Part shown: one piece after another, positions 1 through 9,228 of the stretch | How the letters are laid out: each line of letters begins with the position of its first letter | How positions within the stretch are numbered: position 1 is the stretch's first letter | Source of the DNA: Spirochaetales bacterium | GTDB lineage: Bacteria; Spirochaetota; Spirochaetia; UBA9216 | DNA length: 64,000 nucleotides | Direction: 5' to 3' | Assembly (NCBI GenBank): GCA_016342585.1 | Contig: JAEINK010000001.1 | Coordinates: forward strand, 62,001 to 126,000 | Notes under the pieces: model-generated | Database searches by the model: none | Told to the model about the DNA's origin: nothing | What the model saw: the letters and a program-made list of their open reading frames with translations, nothing else | Translations under genes and position numbers: made by a program

Positions 1-1
1 T

Positions 2-88
2 GTAAGGATTACCGGAATTCCAACGGGACAGTATAGATTCCTTACAAAAAAAGAGATTGATTCACTTGTTAAAGGGAGAAATCATTAA
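2..88 (+). CDS. C-terminal end of a pseudouridine synthase (RluB/RsuA family), partial
   Basis: Only the last 28 codons are in the window, read in frame 2 and ending with TAA at 86-88. The peptide ends with an RITGIPTGQYRFLTKKEIDSL-like pattern, which resembles the conserved tail of RsuA/RluB pseudouridine synthases (an R-I-x-x-I-x-L-G-x-x-R-x-L-T-x-x-E motif). These enzymes modify uridines in rRNA. The stop codon overlaps the ATG of cmk by one base (TAATG), which indicates translational coupling. An rluB-cmk-rpsA order is common in bacteria and supports the call, but the catalytic domain lies outside the window. Confidence 0.65.
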   Translation, partial: VRITGIPTGQYRFLTKKEIDSLVKGRNH

Positions 89-726
89 TGATAGTTGCCC
101 TGGATGGTCCGGCAGGTGTTGGTAAAAGTACAATAGTTGGGATGATTTCAGAACGAATGGGATTTTTTAACCTGAATTCGGGTAGATTTTATCGAGGGAT
201 TACGTATAAGGCCCTGAAAGAGGGGGTGAAAATCGATGATCCTGAAGGATTAACCCGAATAGCCGAGAGTATCGATTTTACAGTTACTGATGGCACCCTT
301 ATGATAGACGGCATCCCCGCTGGTAAGCATCTCCATTCTGATATGGTTGATAAATCTGTAGCACAGGTTTCCGCAATAGTACCTGTAAGACATATTGTTA
401 ATAAACATCTAAGAAGAATCGGCGGTTCTATAGACGTAATTGTTGAGGGACGTGATATAACAACAGTTGTATTTCCAGATGCAGAGTGTAAAATTTATCT
501 TGATGCTTCCATCGAAGCACGAGCAAAAAGACGTTTTAACCAGGGAACCTCAAACCAAACTTTGGAAGAGTTATTTGAATCTATCCGTACCAGAGATGAA
601 ATAGATAAGAATAAAATTGAAGGCAGCCTGCAAATTGCACAGGATGCCATATATTTTGATACATCGGACTTGACCATTAGTGAAGTTTGTGAGACATTGG
701 TAGACAAAATAAATAGACGAAAATAG
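88..726 (+). CDS. cmk: Cytidylate kinase
   Basis: This 212-aa protein has the length and motifs of bacterial CMP kinase, which phosphorylates CMP and dCMP with ATP in the cytoplasm. The P-loop GPAGVGKST is at residues 7-15. It is followed by the NMP-binding segment SGRFYRGIT (usually SGxxYR) and by EGRDITTVVFPDA, the counterpart of the GRDIGTVVFPDA loop. The G-to-T change in that loop is unusual but conservative in context. The gene overlaps the preceding pseudouridine synthase stop by one base and is followed 23 bp later by rpsA. This is the classical cmk-rpsA pair, so the genes are probably co-transcribed. Confidence 0.95.
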   Translation: MIVALDGPAGVGKSTIVGMISERMGFFNLNSGRFYRGITYKALKEGVKIDDPEGLTRIAESIDFTVTDGTLMIDGIPAGKHLHSDMVDKSVAQVSAIVPVRHIVNKHLRRIGGSIDVIVEGRDITTVVFPDAECKIYLDASIEARAKRRFNQGTSNQTLEELFESIRTRDEIDKNKIEGSLQIAQDAIYFDTSDLTISEVCETLVDKINRRK

Positions 727-749
727 ATTTTAGGAGCAGCTTTTTTACT

Positions 750-2441
750 ATGACAGAACAAAAGCCCAGTGCAGACGACAATTCAACTTCACTCCAGGAA
801 GAATACCTTAAAAGTATGAAGGAGTTTGAAGAAGGGCAGCTCATAGAAGGCACTGTTATCGAGCTTACCCCCGACCACGTTTTTATAGACGTAGGTTACA
901 AGTCAGAGGGAAAAATTCCCGTATCTGAATTCAGAGAAACTCCGGACATTGGTGACGTAGTAAAGGTTGTTCTCATCAGCAAGGAAGGCCGTCATGGCGG
1001 TATTGTTGTTTCAAAGAATAAGGCCGACCTTAAGGTCATATGGAAAGACCTTCGAAATGCCTTCCAGGAAGGTCTACCTGTAGACGGAAAAGTTACAAAA
1101 AGTATTAAAGGCGGTTTTGAAGTAGATTTAGGGTGTGGCATTACAGCCTTCAATCCTATCTCAAAAATGGATGTCTTCAGAATCGAAAATCCGGAAGAAT
1201 ATGTCGGTATGGAAACCAAATTCATCGTCGACAGACTTTACAGTGAAAATAAGATAAAGATTATTCTTACGAGACGGAGATGGCTTGAAAAAGATATTGA
1301 TGTCAGAAAGCAGGAATTCTTCGAGAAAGTCCAGATCGGTGATGAGGTAGAGGGAACTGTAAAAAGTTTTACTTCTTTCGGAGCCTTTATCGATCTTGGT
1401 GGTTTTGATGGTCTTCTTCACATTAACGATATGAGCTGGGGTCATGTTACACGTCCCAAGGATTTTGTTAAGAAGGGAGATAAAATCAAGCTTAAGGTTA
1501 TTAAACTGGATCCTGCTGATTCAAAGATCAATCTATCCATTAAACATTTCCAGGCTGATCCCTGGAGCACATTTGAAGATAGATATCATGTTGAAGATGT
1601 TGTAAACGGTAAGGTTTCGAAACTTACTGATTTCGGAGCCTTCATTGAACTGGAAGAAGGCATCGAAGGACTTGCACATATTTCCGAACTTTCATGGGTG
1701 AAAAGGATCAAACACCCAAGCGAGGTTCTTGCTATTGGTGACGAAGTTGAGACAATGATTCTTGCTTATGATATTCAGCAGGGTCGTATTTCTCTCGGAC
1801 TAAAGCAGGTACTTCCTAATCCCTGGGATGACATCGAACAGAGATTTCCCATGGGTACACGGCTAACATCTGTTATCAAAAAGGTAACAAATGCCGGTGC
1901 TTTCATAGAGCTTGAAGAGGGAATTGATGGATTTCTTCATGTTGATGACATTTCATGGACAAAGAGGATTAAAAATCCTTCTTCCATCCTTAAAGAAGGG
2001 GAAGAAATTGAAGTCGTTGTTATTAACATAGATCCAGAAACCAGAAGACTTCGGCTTGGTGTTAAGCAGCTTTCCGAAGATCCATGGCAGACTCTAAGGG
2101 AAAAATCCCCAAGAGGGAGTCTGATTGAGGGTGAAGTAACAAGTGTTACCGATTTCGGAGTATTTGTTAAGGTTGAAGGTGGAATAGAGGGACTGATAAG
2201 CAAACATCAGCTGGCTGAACCCGGTTCAACTGATGAATCTGATGAAGAACTTCTTGCTAAATTTAAATCAGGAGACAAGGTAAAAGCCTTTGTAACTGAT
2301 GTGAATACTCAGACACAGCGACTTTCTCTTTCAATCAGAGAGTATCAGAAGGGACTTCAGAGACAGGAACTTTCAAAGTATATCCATGACGATGATGATG
2401 GTTCTACTTTTACCCTTGGTGATTTCATTTCCAAGGATTAA
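750..2441 (+). CDS. rpsA: 30S ribosomal protein S1
   Basis: This 563-aa protein carries six S1 RNA-binding domains, at roughly residues 30-98, 115-180, 198-267, 284-354, 371-441 and 458-535. Domains 3-6 are clearest, with repeated G-x-V-x-x-x-x-x-F-G-A-F-(I/V)-x-L blocks. S1 binds mRNA leaders and docks them on the 30S subunit. The length equals the usual six-domain form. The Shine-Dalgarno AGGAG lies about 13 bases before the ATG, a rather long spacing, and no better in-frame start is present. The gene ends before a strong intrinsic terminator at 2459-2497, which closes the rluB-cmk-rpsA unit. Confidence 0.96.
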   Translation: MTEQKPSADDNSTSLQEEYLKSMKEFEEGQLIEGTVIELTPDHVFIDVGYKSEGKIPVSEFRETPDIGDVVKVVLISKEGRHGGIVVSKNKADLKVIWKDLRNAFQEGLPVDGKVTKSIKGGFEVDLGCGITAFNPISKMDVFRIENPEEYVGMETKFIVDRLYSENKIKIILTRRRWLEKDIDVRKQEFFEKVQIGDEVEGTVKSFTSFGAFIDLGGFDGLLHINDMSWGHVTRPKDFVKKGDKIKLKVIKLDPADSKINLSIKHFQADPWSTFEDRYHVEDVVNGKVSKLTDFGAFIELEEGIEGLAHISELSWVKRIKHPSEVLAIGDEVETMILAYDIQQGRISLGLKQVLPNPWDDIEQRFPMGTRLTSVIKKVTNAGAFIELEEGIDGFLHVDDISWTKRIKNPSSILKEGEEIEVVVINIDPETRRLRLGVKQLSEDPWQTLREKSPRGSLIEGEVTSVTDFGVFVKVEGGIEGLISKHQLAEPGSTDESDEELLAKFKSGDKVKAFVTDVNTQTQRLSLSIREYQKGLQRQELSKYIHDDDDGSTFTLGDFISKD

Positions 2442-2458
2442 TACAACTGTTTATTATA

Positions 2459-2497
2459 TCTTCAGGATCGTTTTTAAGATGATCCTGAAGATTTTTT
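2459..2497 (+). terminator. Intrinsic terminator after rpsA
   Basis: There is an 11-bp perfect stem (TCTTCAGGATC pairing with GATCCTGAAGA) with an 11-base loop, followed by six Ts. It lies 18 bp after the rpsA stop and separates rpsA from the sigma-54 activator gene. Confidence 0.9.
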
Positions 2498-2522
2498 ATA
2501 TAAAAAGAGTAAAAGGGTACAA

Positions 2523-4028
2523 ATGTTTTCTTCTGCTATAGACGCAAAAAGACTGGAAACTCTTATCGAAATCAATGCGCTTATAAATTCCAATTATTCT
2601 GATAATCCCGGTCTTCTTACCAAAATTCTTGAATCAGCTACTCGACTGACCATGGGTGAGGCTTCTTCTTTAATCCTTGTTAATCCCGAAAATAATCGAC
2701 TCTATTTTGAGATAGCCCTTGGGGCCAGTTCACATGAGGTAAAAAAAATTACCTTGAAAATGGGTGAGGGCATTGCCGGATGGGTTGCCTTGCATAATAC
2801 TTCATTAATCGTAAATGACGTTGATAAGGATGCAAGATTCTTTTCGGAAGTGGATAAGAAAACAAGTTTTAACACAAACTCTATCCTTGCGGTTCCTATG
2901 AGAGTTAAGGATAGATGTGTAGGTGTTATAGAGATCATTAATCGTATAGACAAGAGGAACTTCAATCAGGAAGATCTTCAATGGCTTGAGATTTTTGCAA
3001 ACCAGGCTGCTATAGCCCTGCAAAATGCCAAATCCTATCAGAAAGTACAGGATCAGGTGTACTTGCTCCAGGATGAGATCAAAGAACGTCAGGGATATCA
3101 TACCTTTATTGGTAAGAGCCAGGTGATTCTTGAAAAACTTGAGATTTCTAAAAAAGTTGCTAAAACAGACTCTTCCGTCCTTATTCTTGGAGAAAGTGGA
3201 GTTGGTAAGGAACTTTTTGCAGAACAGATTCACATTAACAGTAAAAGAGAATCACAGCCTTTTATAAGGATCAACTGTGCAGCTCTACCTGAAAATCTTT
3301 TGGAAAGTGAACTTTTTGGCCACGTAAAAGGAGCATTTACAGATGCTTCAAGCGAGCGACGTGGACGATTTGAGCTTGCTGACGGTGGTACTATTTTCCT
3401 TGATGAGATCGGAGAAATTCCATTAAACCTCCAGGCAAAATTATTACGTGTCCTTCAGCATAAAACCTTTGAAAAGGTTGGCTCCAGTGAACAGATTCAT
3501 GTTGATGTCCGTATTCTTGCCGCCACAAACAAGGATATGGAGGTTGCTTTAAGTGAAGGAACATTCAGGCAGGATCTTTATTACAGGTTGAACGTACTAC
3601 CATTTTACATTCCACCATTACGGGATCGTACAGAAGATATACCGGAACTGGCCCATTTCTTTTTGAAAAAAGTAAACAGGGATACAAAAAAACAGGTTTT
3701 GGATTTTTCACCAGAGGCTTTAGACAGGTTGATGACCTATAACTGGCCTGGAAATGTACGTGAACTTGAGAATGTTGTGGAACGTGCAGTCGTTATATGC
3801 GATGAAGAGAGAATACAGCCTTCACATCTTATCCTGAGTAATATTGATGAGGATAATGATGTATACGGTGGAAAAACCTTAAAAGAGGCGGTAAACCTCT
3901 TTAAAAAACATTATATTCAGAGTACATTAGCAGATAGTTCATGGAAACAAATAGAGGCGGCGAAAGCTCTTGGTATCCAGAGAACATATCTGTCAAAACT
4001 AATCAAAGACCTTGATATAGAGAAGTAA
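2523..4028 (+). CDS. GAF-domain sigma-54-dependent transcriptional activator (NifA-like)
   Basis: This 501-aa bacterial enhancer-binding protein has an N-terminal GAF sensor (about 1-170), an AAA+ sigma-54 interaction domain (about 195-430) and a C-terminal Fis-type helix-turn-helix (about 455-501). Walker A is GESGVGKE near residue 222. Walker B is [11 protein letters not shown]. The RxD..YRL segment and the NWPGNVREL sensor II motif are present. The sigma-54 contact loop reads GAFTDA (270-275) instead of GAFTGA. The GAF domain suggests control by a small molecule rather than by phosphorylation, and no receiver domain is present. It is followed 11 bp later by a TPR protein gene. The targets cannot be deduced from this window, and I saw no clear -24/-12 promoter nearby. 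Confidence 0.92.
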   Translation: MFSSAIDAKRLETLIEINALINSNYSDNPGLLTKILESATRLTMGEASSLILVNPENNRLYFEIALGASSHEVKKITLKMGEGIAGWVALHNTSLIVNDVDKDARFFSEVDKKTSFNTNSILAVPMRVKDRCVGVIEIINRIDKRNFNQEDLQWLEIFANQAAIALQNAKSYQKVQDQVYLLQDEIKERQGYHTFIGKSQVILEKLEISKKVAKTDSSVLILGESGVGKELFAEQIHINSKRESQPFIRINCAALPENLLESELFGHVKGAFTDASSERRGRFELADGGTIFLDEIGEIPLNLQAKLLRVLQHKTFEKVGSSEQIHVDVRILAATNKDMEVALSEGTFRQDLYYRLNVLPFYIPPLRDRTEDIPELAHFFLKKVNRDTKKQVLDFSPEALDRLMTYNWPGNVRELENVVERAVVICDEERIQPSHLILSNIDEDNDVYGGKTLKEAVNLFKKHYIQSTLADSSWKQIEAAKALGIQRTYLSKLIKDLDIEK

Positions 4029-4039
4029 AGGAATACAAC

Positions 4040-4726
4040 ATGGCGCACACTCAAGAGAAAACAAGACTACAGAAATTTAGTGAAAACCTGGCAAAGTTTC
4101 TTGCCGCAAACTGGAAAAAAGTCATTATCTTCATCGTGGCTGGTATCATAATTATTGTCGGTTTGGGTATTGTAAGCCAGATTAACAATAGAAAAATCAA
4201 CAAATCTTCTGTAGCTTTAGAAGCACTTGAAAAAATGTATGAAGAAGAATGGACATCAGCTGAAGAGGATGCTGATAAAAGTGAAATCAAAAACAAAATT
4301 ACAACTGATGCAGAGAGCATAATTACAGATTATGAAGGCCTTTATGCTGCCCAAAAAGCTCTTCTCATACTTGGTAATATCGCATATGAAGAGGAAAACT
4401 GGAGTAAAGCTGCCGGTTATTTTACGAGTATAGCTGATAACAGCATAGACAGTTTTATGGCGCCTATTGCGCTTATGTATGCTGCCTCGTCCATGGAGGA
4501 AGCAGGTGATCTTGAAGCTTCCAGAGATTTGTTTAACAGAGTAATAAATGAATATCCGGGAGCTCCGCAGGAAGTAATGCGAGCAAGGTTCAATTATGGT
4601 AGACTTGAAGAAGCTCTTGGTAATAGTGAAGCAGCTGTGGATATGTATAATTCGCTTATTGATATTGATGCCCAGGACCCCTGGTCAATGCTGGCACAAA
4701 GCCGGATTATCTTTCTCTCGAAGTAA
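4040..4726 (+). CDS. Membrane-anchored tetratricopeptide-repeat protein
   Basis: This 228-aa protein has a short basic cytoplasmic N-terminus, one transmembrane helix (about residues 30-50, IFIVAGIIIIVGLGIV) and an extracytoplasmic TPR-like helical region. Its layout resembles the YfgM/TPR_21 family, which assists folding at the Sec translocon, but I cannot assign that function firmly. A Shine-Dalgarno AAGGAA lies before the ATG. It is probably co-transcribed with the sigma-54 activator gene (11-bp gap) and is closed by the terminator at 4746-4784. Confidence 0.75.
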   Translation: MAHTQEKTRLQKFSENLAKFLAANWKKVIIFIVAGIIIIVGLGIVSQINNRKINKSSVALEALEKMYEEEWTSAEEDADKSEIKNKITTDAESIITDYEGLYAAQKALLILGNIAYEEENWSKAAGYFTSIADNSIDSFMAPIALMYAASSMEEAGDLEASRDLFNRVINEYPGAPQEVMRARFNYGRLEEALGNSEAAVDMYNSLIDIDAQDPWSMLAQSRIIFLSK

Positions 4727-4745
4727 TATTAATATTAATTATTTT

Positions 4746-4784
4746 AAGTCCGGAATCATTTCTTATGAATCCGGACTTTTTTTT
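4746..4784 (+). terminator. Intrinsic terminator after the TPR gene
   Basis: A stem of AAGTCCGGA pairs with TCCGGACTT across a 15-base loop and runs into a T-tract. It lies 20 bp after the stop codon of the TPR protein gene. Confidence 0.88.
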
Positions 4785-4794
4785 ATGTATAAAC

Positions 4795-4822
4795 TTACAA
4801 AATAATAATAACATGCTATAAT
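4795..4822 (+). promoter_or_regulatory. Sigma-70-type promoter for the adenylate cyclase operon
   Basis: A -35 box TTACAA (4795-4800) is separated by 16 bp from a perfect -10 box TATAAT (4817-4822). The -10 is preceded by TGC, giving an extended -10. It follows a terminator and lies 61 bp before the cyclase ATG, as expected for a new transcription unit. Confidence 0.65.
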
Positions 4823-4882
4823 TGAAAGAGTTACTAAAATTACTTATAAGAATTATTAGATTCTATATTGGGAGAACCTTAT

Positions 4883-7285
4883 ATGGAAAAGAAAAAAAAA
4901 GGAAAGATTAAGCTGTTTGAAACTAAATATTTTGGTTTCATTTTAGGTATAATAGTTATTATTGTTCTATTAGTCCTAGGCGAATTTACAACTATACTTT
5001 CCAATCTTGAAACCTCCATGCTGGATATTCATTTTAATTATAAGAATATTCGGAGCAAACAGAATATTCAGGAAGGGGTGAGTCTTGAAGAGGCTAATCC
5101 GAATATCAGTCCGGATGTACTGATCGTAGGTGTTGATTTCCGTTCTCTCGATAAATTCGGGAAGTGGCCATTTCCAAGATGGCGACATGCCGATTTTCTT
5201 AAGAGTCTTGCCAGAATTAAGAATCAAAATGACAGGGAAAGTTCAGTTCTGCTTGACCTTTTTTTCATAGAACCTGATGCTGATGCGGTCGATGATGGTC
5301 TTTTAATAGATGCTATTGCAGAAAATGATCGCGTCTTTCTTGAAACGATCCTGGATGAGGTTCCGCCTCCTGCCGCTTCAAGGGATGAGTATTTTGCCAG
5401 GCAGCAAATTCTTTATGATAATTATGGGAAAGTTCAAAATATTGTTGGTGACTGGACCAGATTGCCAACCTTTTATGGTTTGCAGCCTCCACTTCAGCCT
5501 TATGCCCGGGCCACTTTTGCCTATGGTCATGCTAACTACTTTGAAGATCAGGATCAGATTTACAGACGTCAACCTATGATTGTAAAATCTGCTTTTTTTC
5601 TTGAAGAAATTAAACTTGATGATTTAACCGTTAACACGCCACTGGATTATGAGAACCATGAGCGGATAGAGTGGGTTGATCAGGATTCCAGACATCATAA
5701 TATTGATTTTCCATTTACAGACGAGAATCTCCTGGTTTTAAGAGAGCAGATGGTCAAGAATGCCCCCTTAAAGTCAGTTGATACCAATAATGATGGTGAA
5801 CCTGATGAAAGCTATTATGTCGTCAATAAATATCAGGACCATTTTATTCCTGCTATTACCCTGACATTGGCTTTAAAATATTTTAACAGGTCACTTTCAG
5901 AAATTGAAATTGTTTTAGGTGAATATATTTTTATCCCGCAACCGGAACATTTTAATACGGAGATAGGTGAGTGGGAAGCCTACCGGCAGATAGATAAGTA
6001 TGCCGTTTACAATGAAGATGGTGAGGAGCTTGAAGCTGAGGTTTCACATATAGTTGAGGACATAAAAATTCCAATTGATGATTACGGTCGAATGTTGATA
6101 AATTTTATGGGACCAGCTTCTTTTGCTACTCCAGGTTCAAGGCAAACCTTTCCTGTTCGTTCCTATTCCGGTTATGCCTCCAATCCTCCGAGTTCCCTGG
6201 CAAACACATGGCCCCGGACGAAAGCCCTGGGGAATAAGATTGTACTTGTTGGCGCTTTTGCTCGAGGTATTGCTGAAGATCAGAAAACGACTCCCTACGG
6301 TTTGATGTATGGTATCGAAATTCATGCTAATGCATTAAATACAATTTTGATGAGTAAATTCCTGACAACTGTTCCGTACTGGCAGGATGTATTACTCCTG
6401 ATAGCCCTTGTACTTATTGTCTCACTATTAACGACAAGGATTCAGGCTCTCTGGTCATTTGTAATTAATATTGTTGTAATTCTTGGTCTATTTTTTGCAA
6501 CAACCATAATTTTTGAACATTATAATCTGATTGTGAATTTTGCCACTCCGGCTATTGGAATGATTTTATCATTCCTCTCCATTGTTGCTTATAGGGCCAT
6601 GACGGAAGAGCGTGATAAGAGAATGATAAAAAGTATGTTCGGAACCTATTTAAGTCCGAAAGTTGTAGATCAAATCCTGGATAGTCCACCTGAACTTGGT
6701 GGACTTGATAAAAACCTGACCGTCTTCTTCTCGGATATTAGAGGGTTTACCACACTTTCAGAGAGTATGAGTCCCCAGGAACTTGTAAAGATACTGAACA
6801 GGTATTTATCCGTTATGACAGATAATATTTTGGAACTTGATGGTACTCTTGATAAGTATGAAGGTGATGCCATCATGGCGTTCTGGGGAGCCCCTTTACC
6901 TGAAGAGGATCACGCCTTCCTGGCCTGTAAGTCCTCTGTAATGCAGATAGCGGCTCTTAAAGAGCTTAATAAGGAGTTCCCGGATGATAAACAGATAAAC
7001 ATCGGTATCGGCCTGAATTCGGGTATTATGACTGTCGGGAATATGGGGTCTACCCAGAGGATGGACTATACTCTCATCGGTGATAATGTTAATCTGGGGG
7101 CAAGATTAGAAGGAACAAATAAGGCCTATGGGACTAGAATCATTATCAGTGAGTTCACCTATGATATGGTCAAAGATCGTGTTATTGCCAGAGAACTTGA
7201 TAACATAAGAGTGAAGGGGAAGAACAAACCTGTTCTTATTTATGAACTCCTGGATTATATAGAGGATGAAGTAGACGAACAATAG
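4883..7285 (+). CDS. CHASE2-domain class III adenylate cyclase
   Basis: The protein is about 800 aa and membrane-bound. One N-terminal helix (about 12-35) is followed by a long extracytoplasmic CHASE2 sensor (about 55-480), three closely spaced membrane helices (about 495-575) and a cytoplasmic class III cyclase domain (about 605-790). Both metal aspartates are present (FSDIRGFT and EGDAIMAFWG). KYEGD carries the lysine typical of ATP specificity, and GDNVNLGARLE supplies the transition-state Asn and Arg. The protein should make cAMP in response to an external signal. I place the start at ATG 4883, which has GGGAGA seven bases upstream. A longer frame beginning at TTG 4868 would contain that Shine-Dalgarno. 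A lipoprotein and a small membrane protein follow and may be functionally linked. Confidence 0.93.
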   Translation: MEKKKKGKIKLFETKYFGFILGIIVIIVLLVLGEFTTILSNLETSMLDIHFNYKNIRSKQNIQEGVSLEEANPNISPDVLIVGVDFRSLDKFGKWPFPRWRHADFLKSLARIKNQNDRESSVLLDLFFIEPDADAVDDGLLIDAIAENDRVFLETILDEVPPPAASRDEYFARQQILYDNYGKVQNIVGDWTRLPTFYGLQPPLQPYARATFAYGHANYFEDQDQIYRRQPMIVKSAFFLEEIKLDDLTVNTPLDYENHERIEWVDQDSRHHNIDFPFTDENLLVLREQMVKNAPLKSVDTNNDGEPDESYYVVNKYQDHFIPAITLTLALKYFNRSLSEIEIVLGEYIFIPQPEHFNTEIGEWEAYRQIDKYAVYNEDGEELEAEVSHIVEDIKIPIDDYGRMLINFMGPASFATPGSRQTFPVRSYSGYASNPPSSLANTWPRTKALGNKIVLVGAFARGIAEDQKTTPYGLMYGIEIHANALNTILMSKFLTTVPYWQDVLLLIALVLIVSLLTTRIQALWSFVINIVVILGLFFATTIIFEHYNLIVNFATPAIGMILSFLSIVAYRAMTEERDKRMIKSMFGTYLSPKVVDQILDSPPELGGLDKNLTVFFSDIRGFTTLSESMSPQELVKILNRYLSVMTDNILELDGTLDKYEGDAIMAFWGAPLPEEDHAFLACKSSVMQIAALKELNKEFPDDKQINIGIGLNSGIMTVGNMGSTQRMDYTLIGDNVNLGARLEGTNKAYGTRIIISEFTYDMVKDRVIARELDNIRVKGKNKPVLIYELLDYIEDEVDEQ

Positions 7286-7305
7286 TTTAGTTTTACGTAC
7301 AGATA

Positions 7306-8049
7306 ATGCATAAAAGATTAATATTTTCTTTTTTTACCGCAGCTCTTTTTTTAGGGAGCTGTGGTATTCCCAGTATTCCATTTATTGAACCTCCCGAAGC
7401 CAATAGTATTCCAGAATACACTTCATTTTCTGTATCTTTTAAAAATGCCGAGGATAATAATCCTCTTTATTTTCAGGGTTATGCCCTTTATTATCGTTTT
7501 TTCAGTGATCAGGAAAAGCTGGCAACAGTTGTAGACTCACTCGCAAGCGCTGATGATAGATCGGACCTCCTGGCGAAAGAGTACCGGTTCCTTTACCAAA
7601 TGGAAGATAATACGGGTTTTCCAACCGAAGGTTATACTCCCAGTAAAACCATGACTATACCTGTAGACCTTTTGGATCGAAACAAAACCTTTAATTTAAC
7701 TCTTGATTTCAATGGTGATATCGTTGCCGCAGGTGATGAAATAAATCTTTTCGGTACAACCATCACATCGTCAATTAGCGGTATATTCACAGATAATATT
7801 TTATATGTCGGGCGATATATTGGTCAGGATCGCGAAGATGATGATAACGATGTGGAAGTTGTAAAATCATTCAACGAATATGCCTATTCTATAGATGATG
7901 CTGATATTCCAGATGATTTTAATTTCGATACTAACACCCTGTATCTCTCTGTTTATGTGATATCCTTCGGTCAGGATACTATAGGATTATCTATTTTCAG
8001 TAAACCTGTAAATCTTGGAAAGTTTCAGTTAAATGTTAATACTTTATAA
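7306..8049 (+). CDS. Predicted lipoprotein of unknown function
   Basis: This 247-aa protein begins with a short hydrophobic signal peptide ending in a lipobox, LGSC, at about residues 16-19. Lipidation and export are therefore expected. The rest is acidic and beta-rich, with no recognised domain. No good Shine-Dalgarno precedes the ATG, which lies 20 bp after the cyclase stop. Translation may depend on the upstream gene. Its position between a CHASE2 cyclase and a small membrane protein suggests a periplasmic accessory to the cyclase, but this is inference from order alone. Confidence 0.7.
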   Translation: MHKRLIFSFFTAALFLGSCGIPSIPFIEPPEANSIPEYTSFSVSFKNAEDNNPLYFQGYALYYRFFSDQEKLATVVDSLASADDRSDLLAKEYRFLYQMEDNTGFPTEGYTPSKTMTIPVDLLDRNKTFNLTLDFNGDIVAAGDEINLFGTTITSSISGIFTDNILYVGRYIGQDREDDDNDVEVVKSFNEYAYSIDDADIPDDFNFDTNTLYLSVYVISFGQDTIGLSIFSKPVNLGKFQLNVNTL

Positions 8050-8064
8050 GGAGTTTTTCTAAAA

Positions 8065-8346
8065 ATGCTAAGTTACTATCTAAACCTGGGTATATGGTAT
8101 TTTACGATAGGTTTTGGCTCCGCTATTTTATATTTTTTTATATTTCGTCAGCAGGCTGTAGGAAAATTCTGGGGGGCATTACTGGTCGGAGTTGTTGGAG
8201 CTTTTCTTGGAGCTGTAATAGATTTTATTTTTAAAGATTTAATTTATTACCTTAGCCATATTAACGACACTATGAACATCTTCCCACCAATTTTTACAGC
8301 GATTCTGTTTTTATGGATATTTTCGAATATAAGCAAGAGGCAATGA
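8065..8346 (+). CDS. Small integral membrane protein
   Basis: This 93-aa protein has three predicted transmembrane helices (about 8-28, 36-58 and 70-88) and a basic C-terminus (SKRQ). The glycine-rich second helix, GALLVGVVGAFLGAVI, resembles the transglycosylase-associated/YeaQ type of small membrane protein, but the similarity is weak. AAGGAG lies 12 bases before the ATG. It is the last gene of the cyclase unit. No clear terminator follows, and an A-run occurs at 8353-8361. Confidence 0.65.
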   Translation: MLSYYLNLGIWYFTIGFGSAILYFFIFRQQAVGKFWGALLVGVVGAFLGAVIDFIFKDLIYYLSHINDTMNIFPPIFTAILFLWIFSNISKRQ

Positions 8347-8366
8347 TATTCTAAAAAAAAATCATA

Positions 8367-8393
8367 TTGAAATGTAAATACGGAAAATATACT
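8367..8393 (+). promoter_or_regulatory. Possible mazG promoter
   Basis: TTGAAA (8367-8372) and TATACT (8388-8393) are close to consensus, but the 15-bp spacer is short. It lies in the 90-bp gap before mazG. This is a tentative call. Confidence 0.3.
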
Positions 8394-8436
8394 TTACTTC
8401 CGATAATCTATATTCTGTCTACTACGAGGTACTCTT

Positions 8437-9228
8437 ATGTTTGATAAAGAATCAAGTTATGAGGAACTGTATAAGATAATTAAATATCTTCGCAGTGATA
8501 AAGGTTGTCCCTGGGATCGCAAGCAAACAGCCCTCTCCATGAGACCCTCTTTAATAGAGGAAACCTATGAGTGTATAGATGCCATAGATGCGCACGATAC
8601 TGAACATGTGGCTGAAGAGATCGGTGATATTTTCCTAATCCTTACTATGCTGATTTCTGTTTATGAAGAGTCTGACCATTTTAAAAAATCCGATGTTTTT
8701 CGTACAATATGCGATAAAATGGTAAGAAGGCATCCTCATGTATTTTCAGATTTACAAGTGGATAATGCGGATGATGTTGTTAAAAAATGGGATGAGATTA
8801 AAGAAAAAGTTGAGGGAAGAAAAACAAAAAAATATCTTGATACGGTTCCAATGGGTATTCCTCCCCTGGAAAGAGCCTATAGTCTTCAAAAAAAAGCGGC
8901 TAAAGTCGGATTTGACTGGGATGATCCCAAGGATGTTTTTGCCAAGTTAAGAGAAGAGATTGATGAACTCGAAGAGACATTTACTCTGGATGAAAGCGAA
9001 GAGAGAAAATATGAGGAACTTGGTGATACAATTTTCAGTCTGATAAATGTTGGACGTTTTTTGAAACTTGATCCAGCCCTGGCCCTCCATGGAACAAACC
9101 GTAAGTTTTACAACCGATTTGGTTATATGGAGGAAAAGATGGAATTAGAGGGTACCTCTCTGTCAAAAGCAAATTTCGACAGAATGGACACCCTCTGGGA
9201 TGAAGCTAAACAGAAAGGGATTAAGTAA
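8437..9228 (+). CDS. mazG: Nucleoside triphosphate pyrophosphohydrolase MazG
   Basis: This 263-aa protein, the same length as E. coli MazG, has two tandem all-alpha MazG domains. Each carries an acidic metal-binding signature: EETYE...EEIGD in the first half (about residues 41-70) and REEIDELEE...EELGD in the second (about 171-200). The enzyme hydrolyses NTPs and dNTPs to NMP and pyrophosphate and is regarded as a house-cleaning or stress-modulating enzyme. GAGG lies nine bases before the ATG. Its 3' end overlaps the converging radical-SAM gene by eight bases, and no terminator separates the two. Confidence 0.95.
   Translation: MFDKESSYEELYKIIKYLRSDKGCPWDRKQTALSMRPSLIEETYECIDAIDAHDTEHVAEEIGDIFLILTMLISVYEESDHFKKSDVFRTICDKMVRRHPHVFSDLQVDNADDVVKKWDEIKEKVEGRKTKKYLDTVPMGIPPLERAYSLQKKAAKVGFDWDDPKDVFAKLREEIDELEETFTLDESEERKYEELGDTIFSLINVGRFLKLDPALALHGTNRKFYNRFGYMEEKMELEGTSLSKANFDRMDTLWDEAKQKGIK

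Noticed and set aside
4727-8436. Sigma-54 promoters (TGGCAC-N5-TTGC) near the activator
   Set aside because: TGGCAC words seen nearby fall inside genes and lack the matching -12 element.
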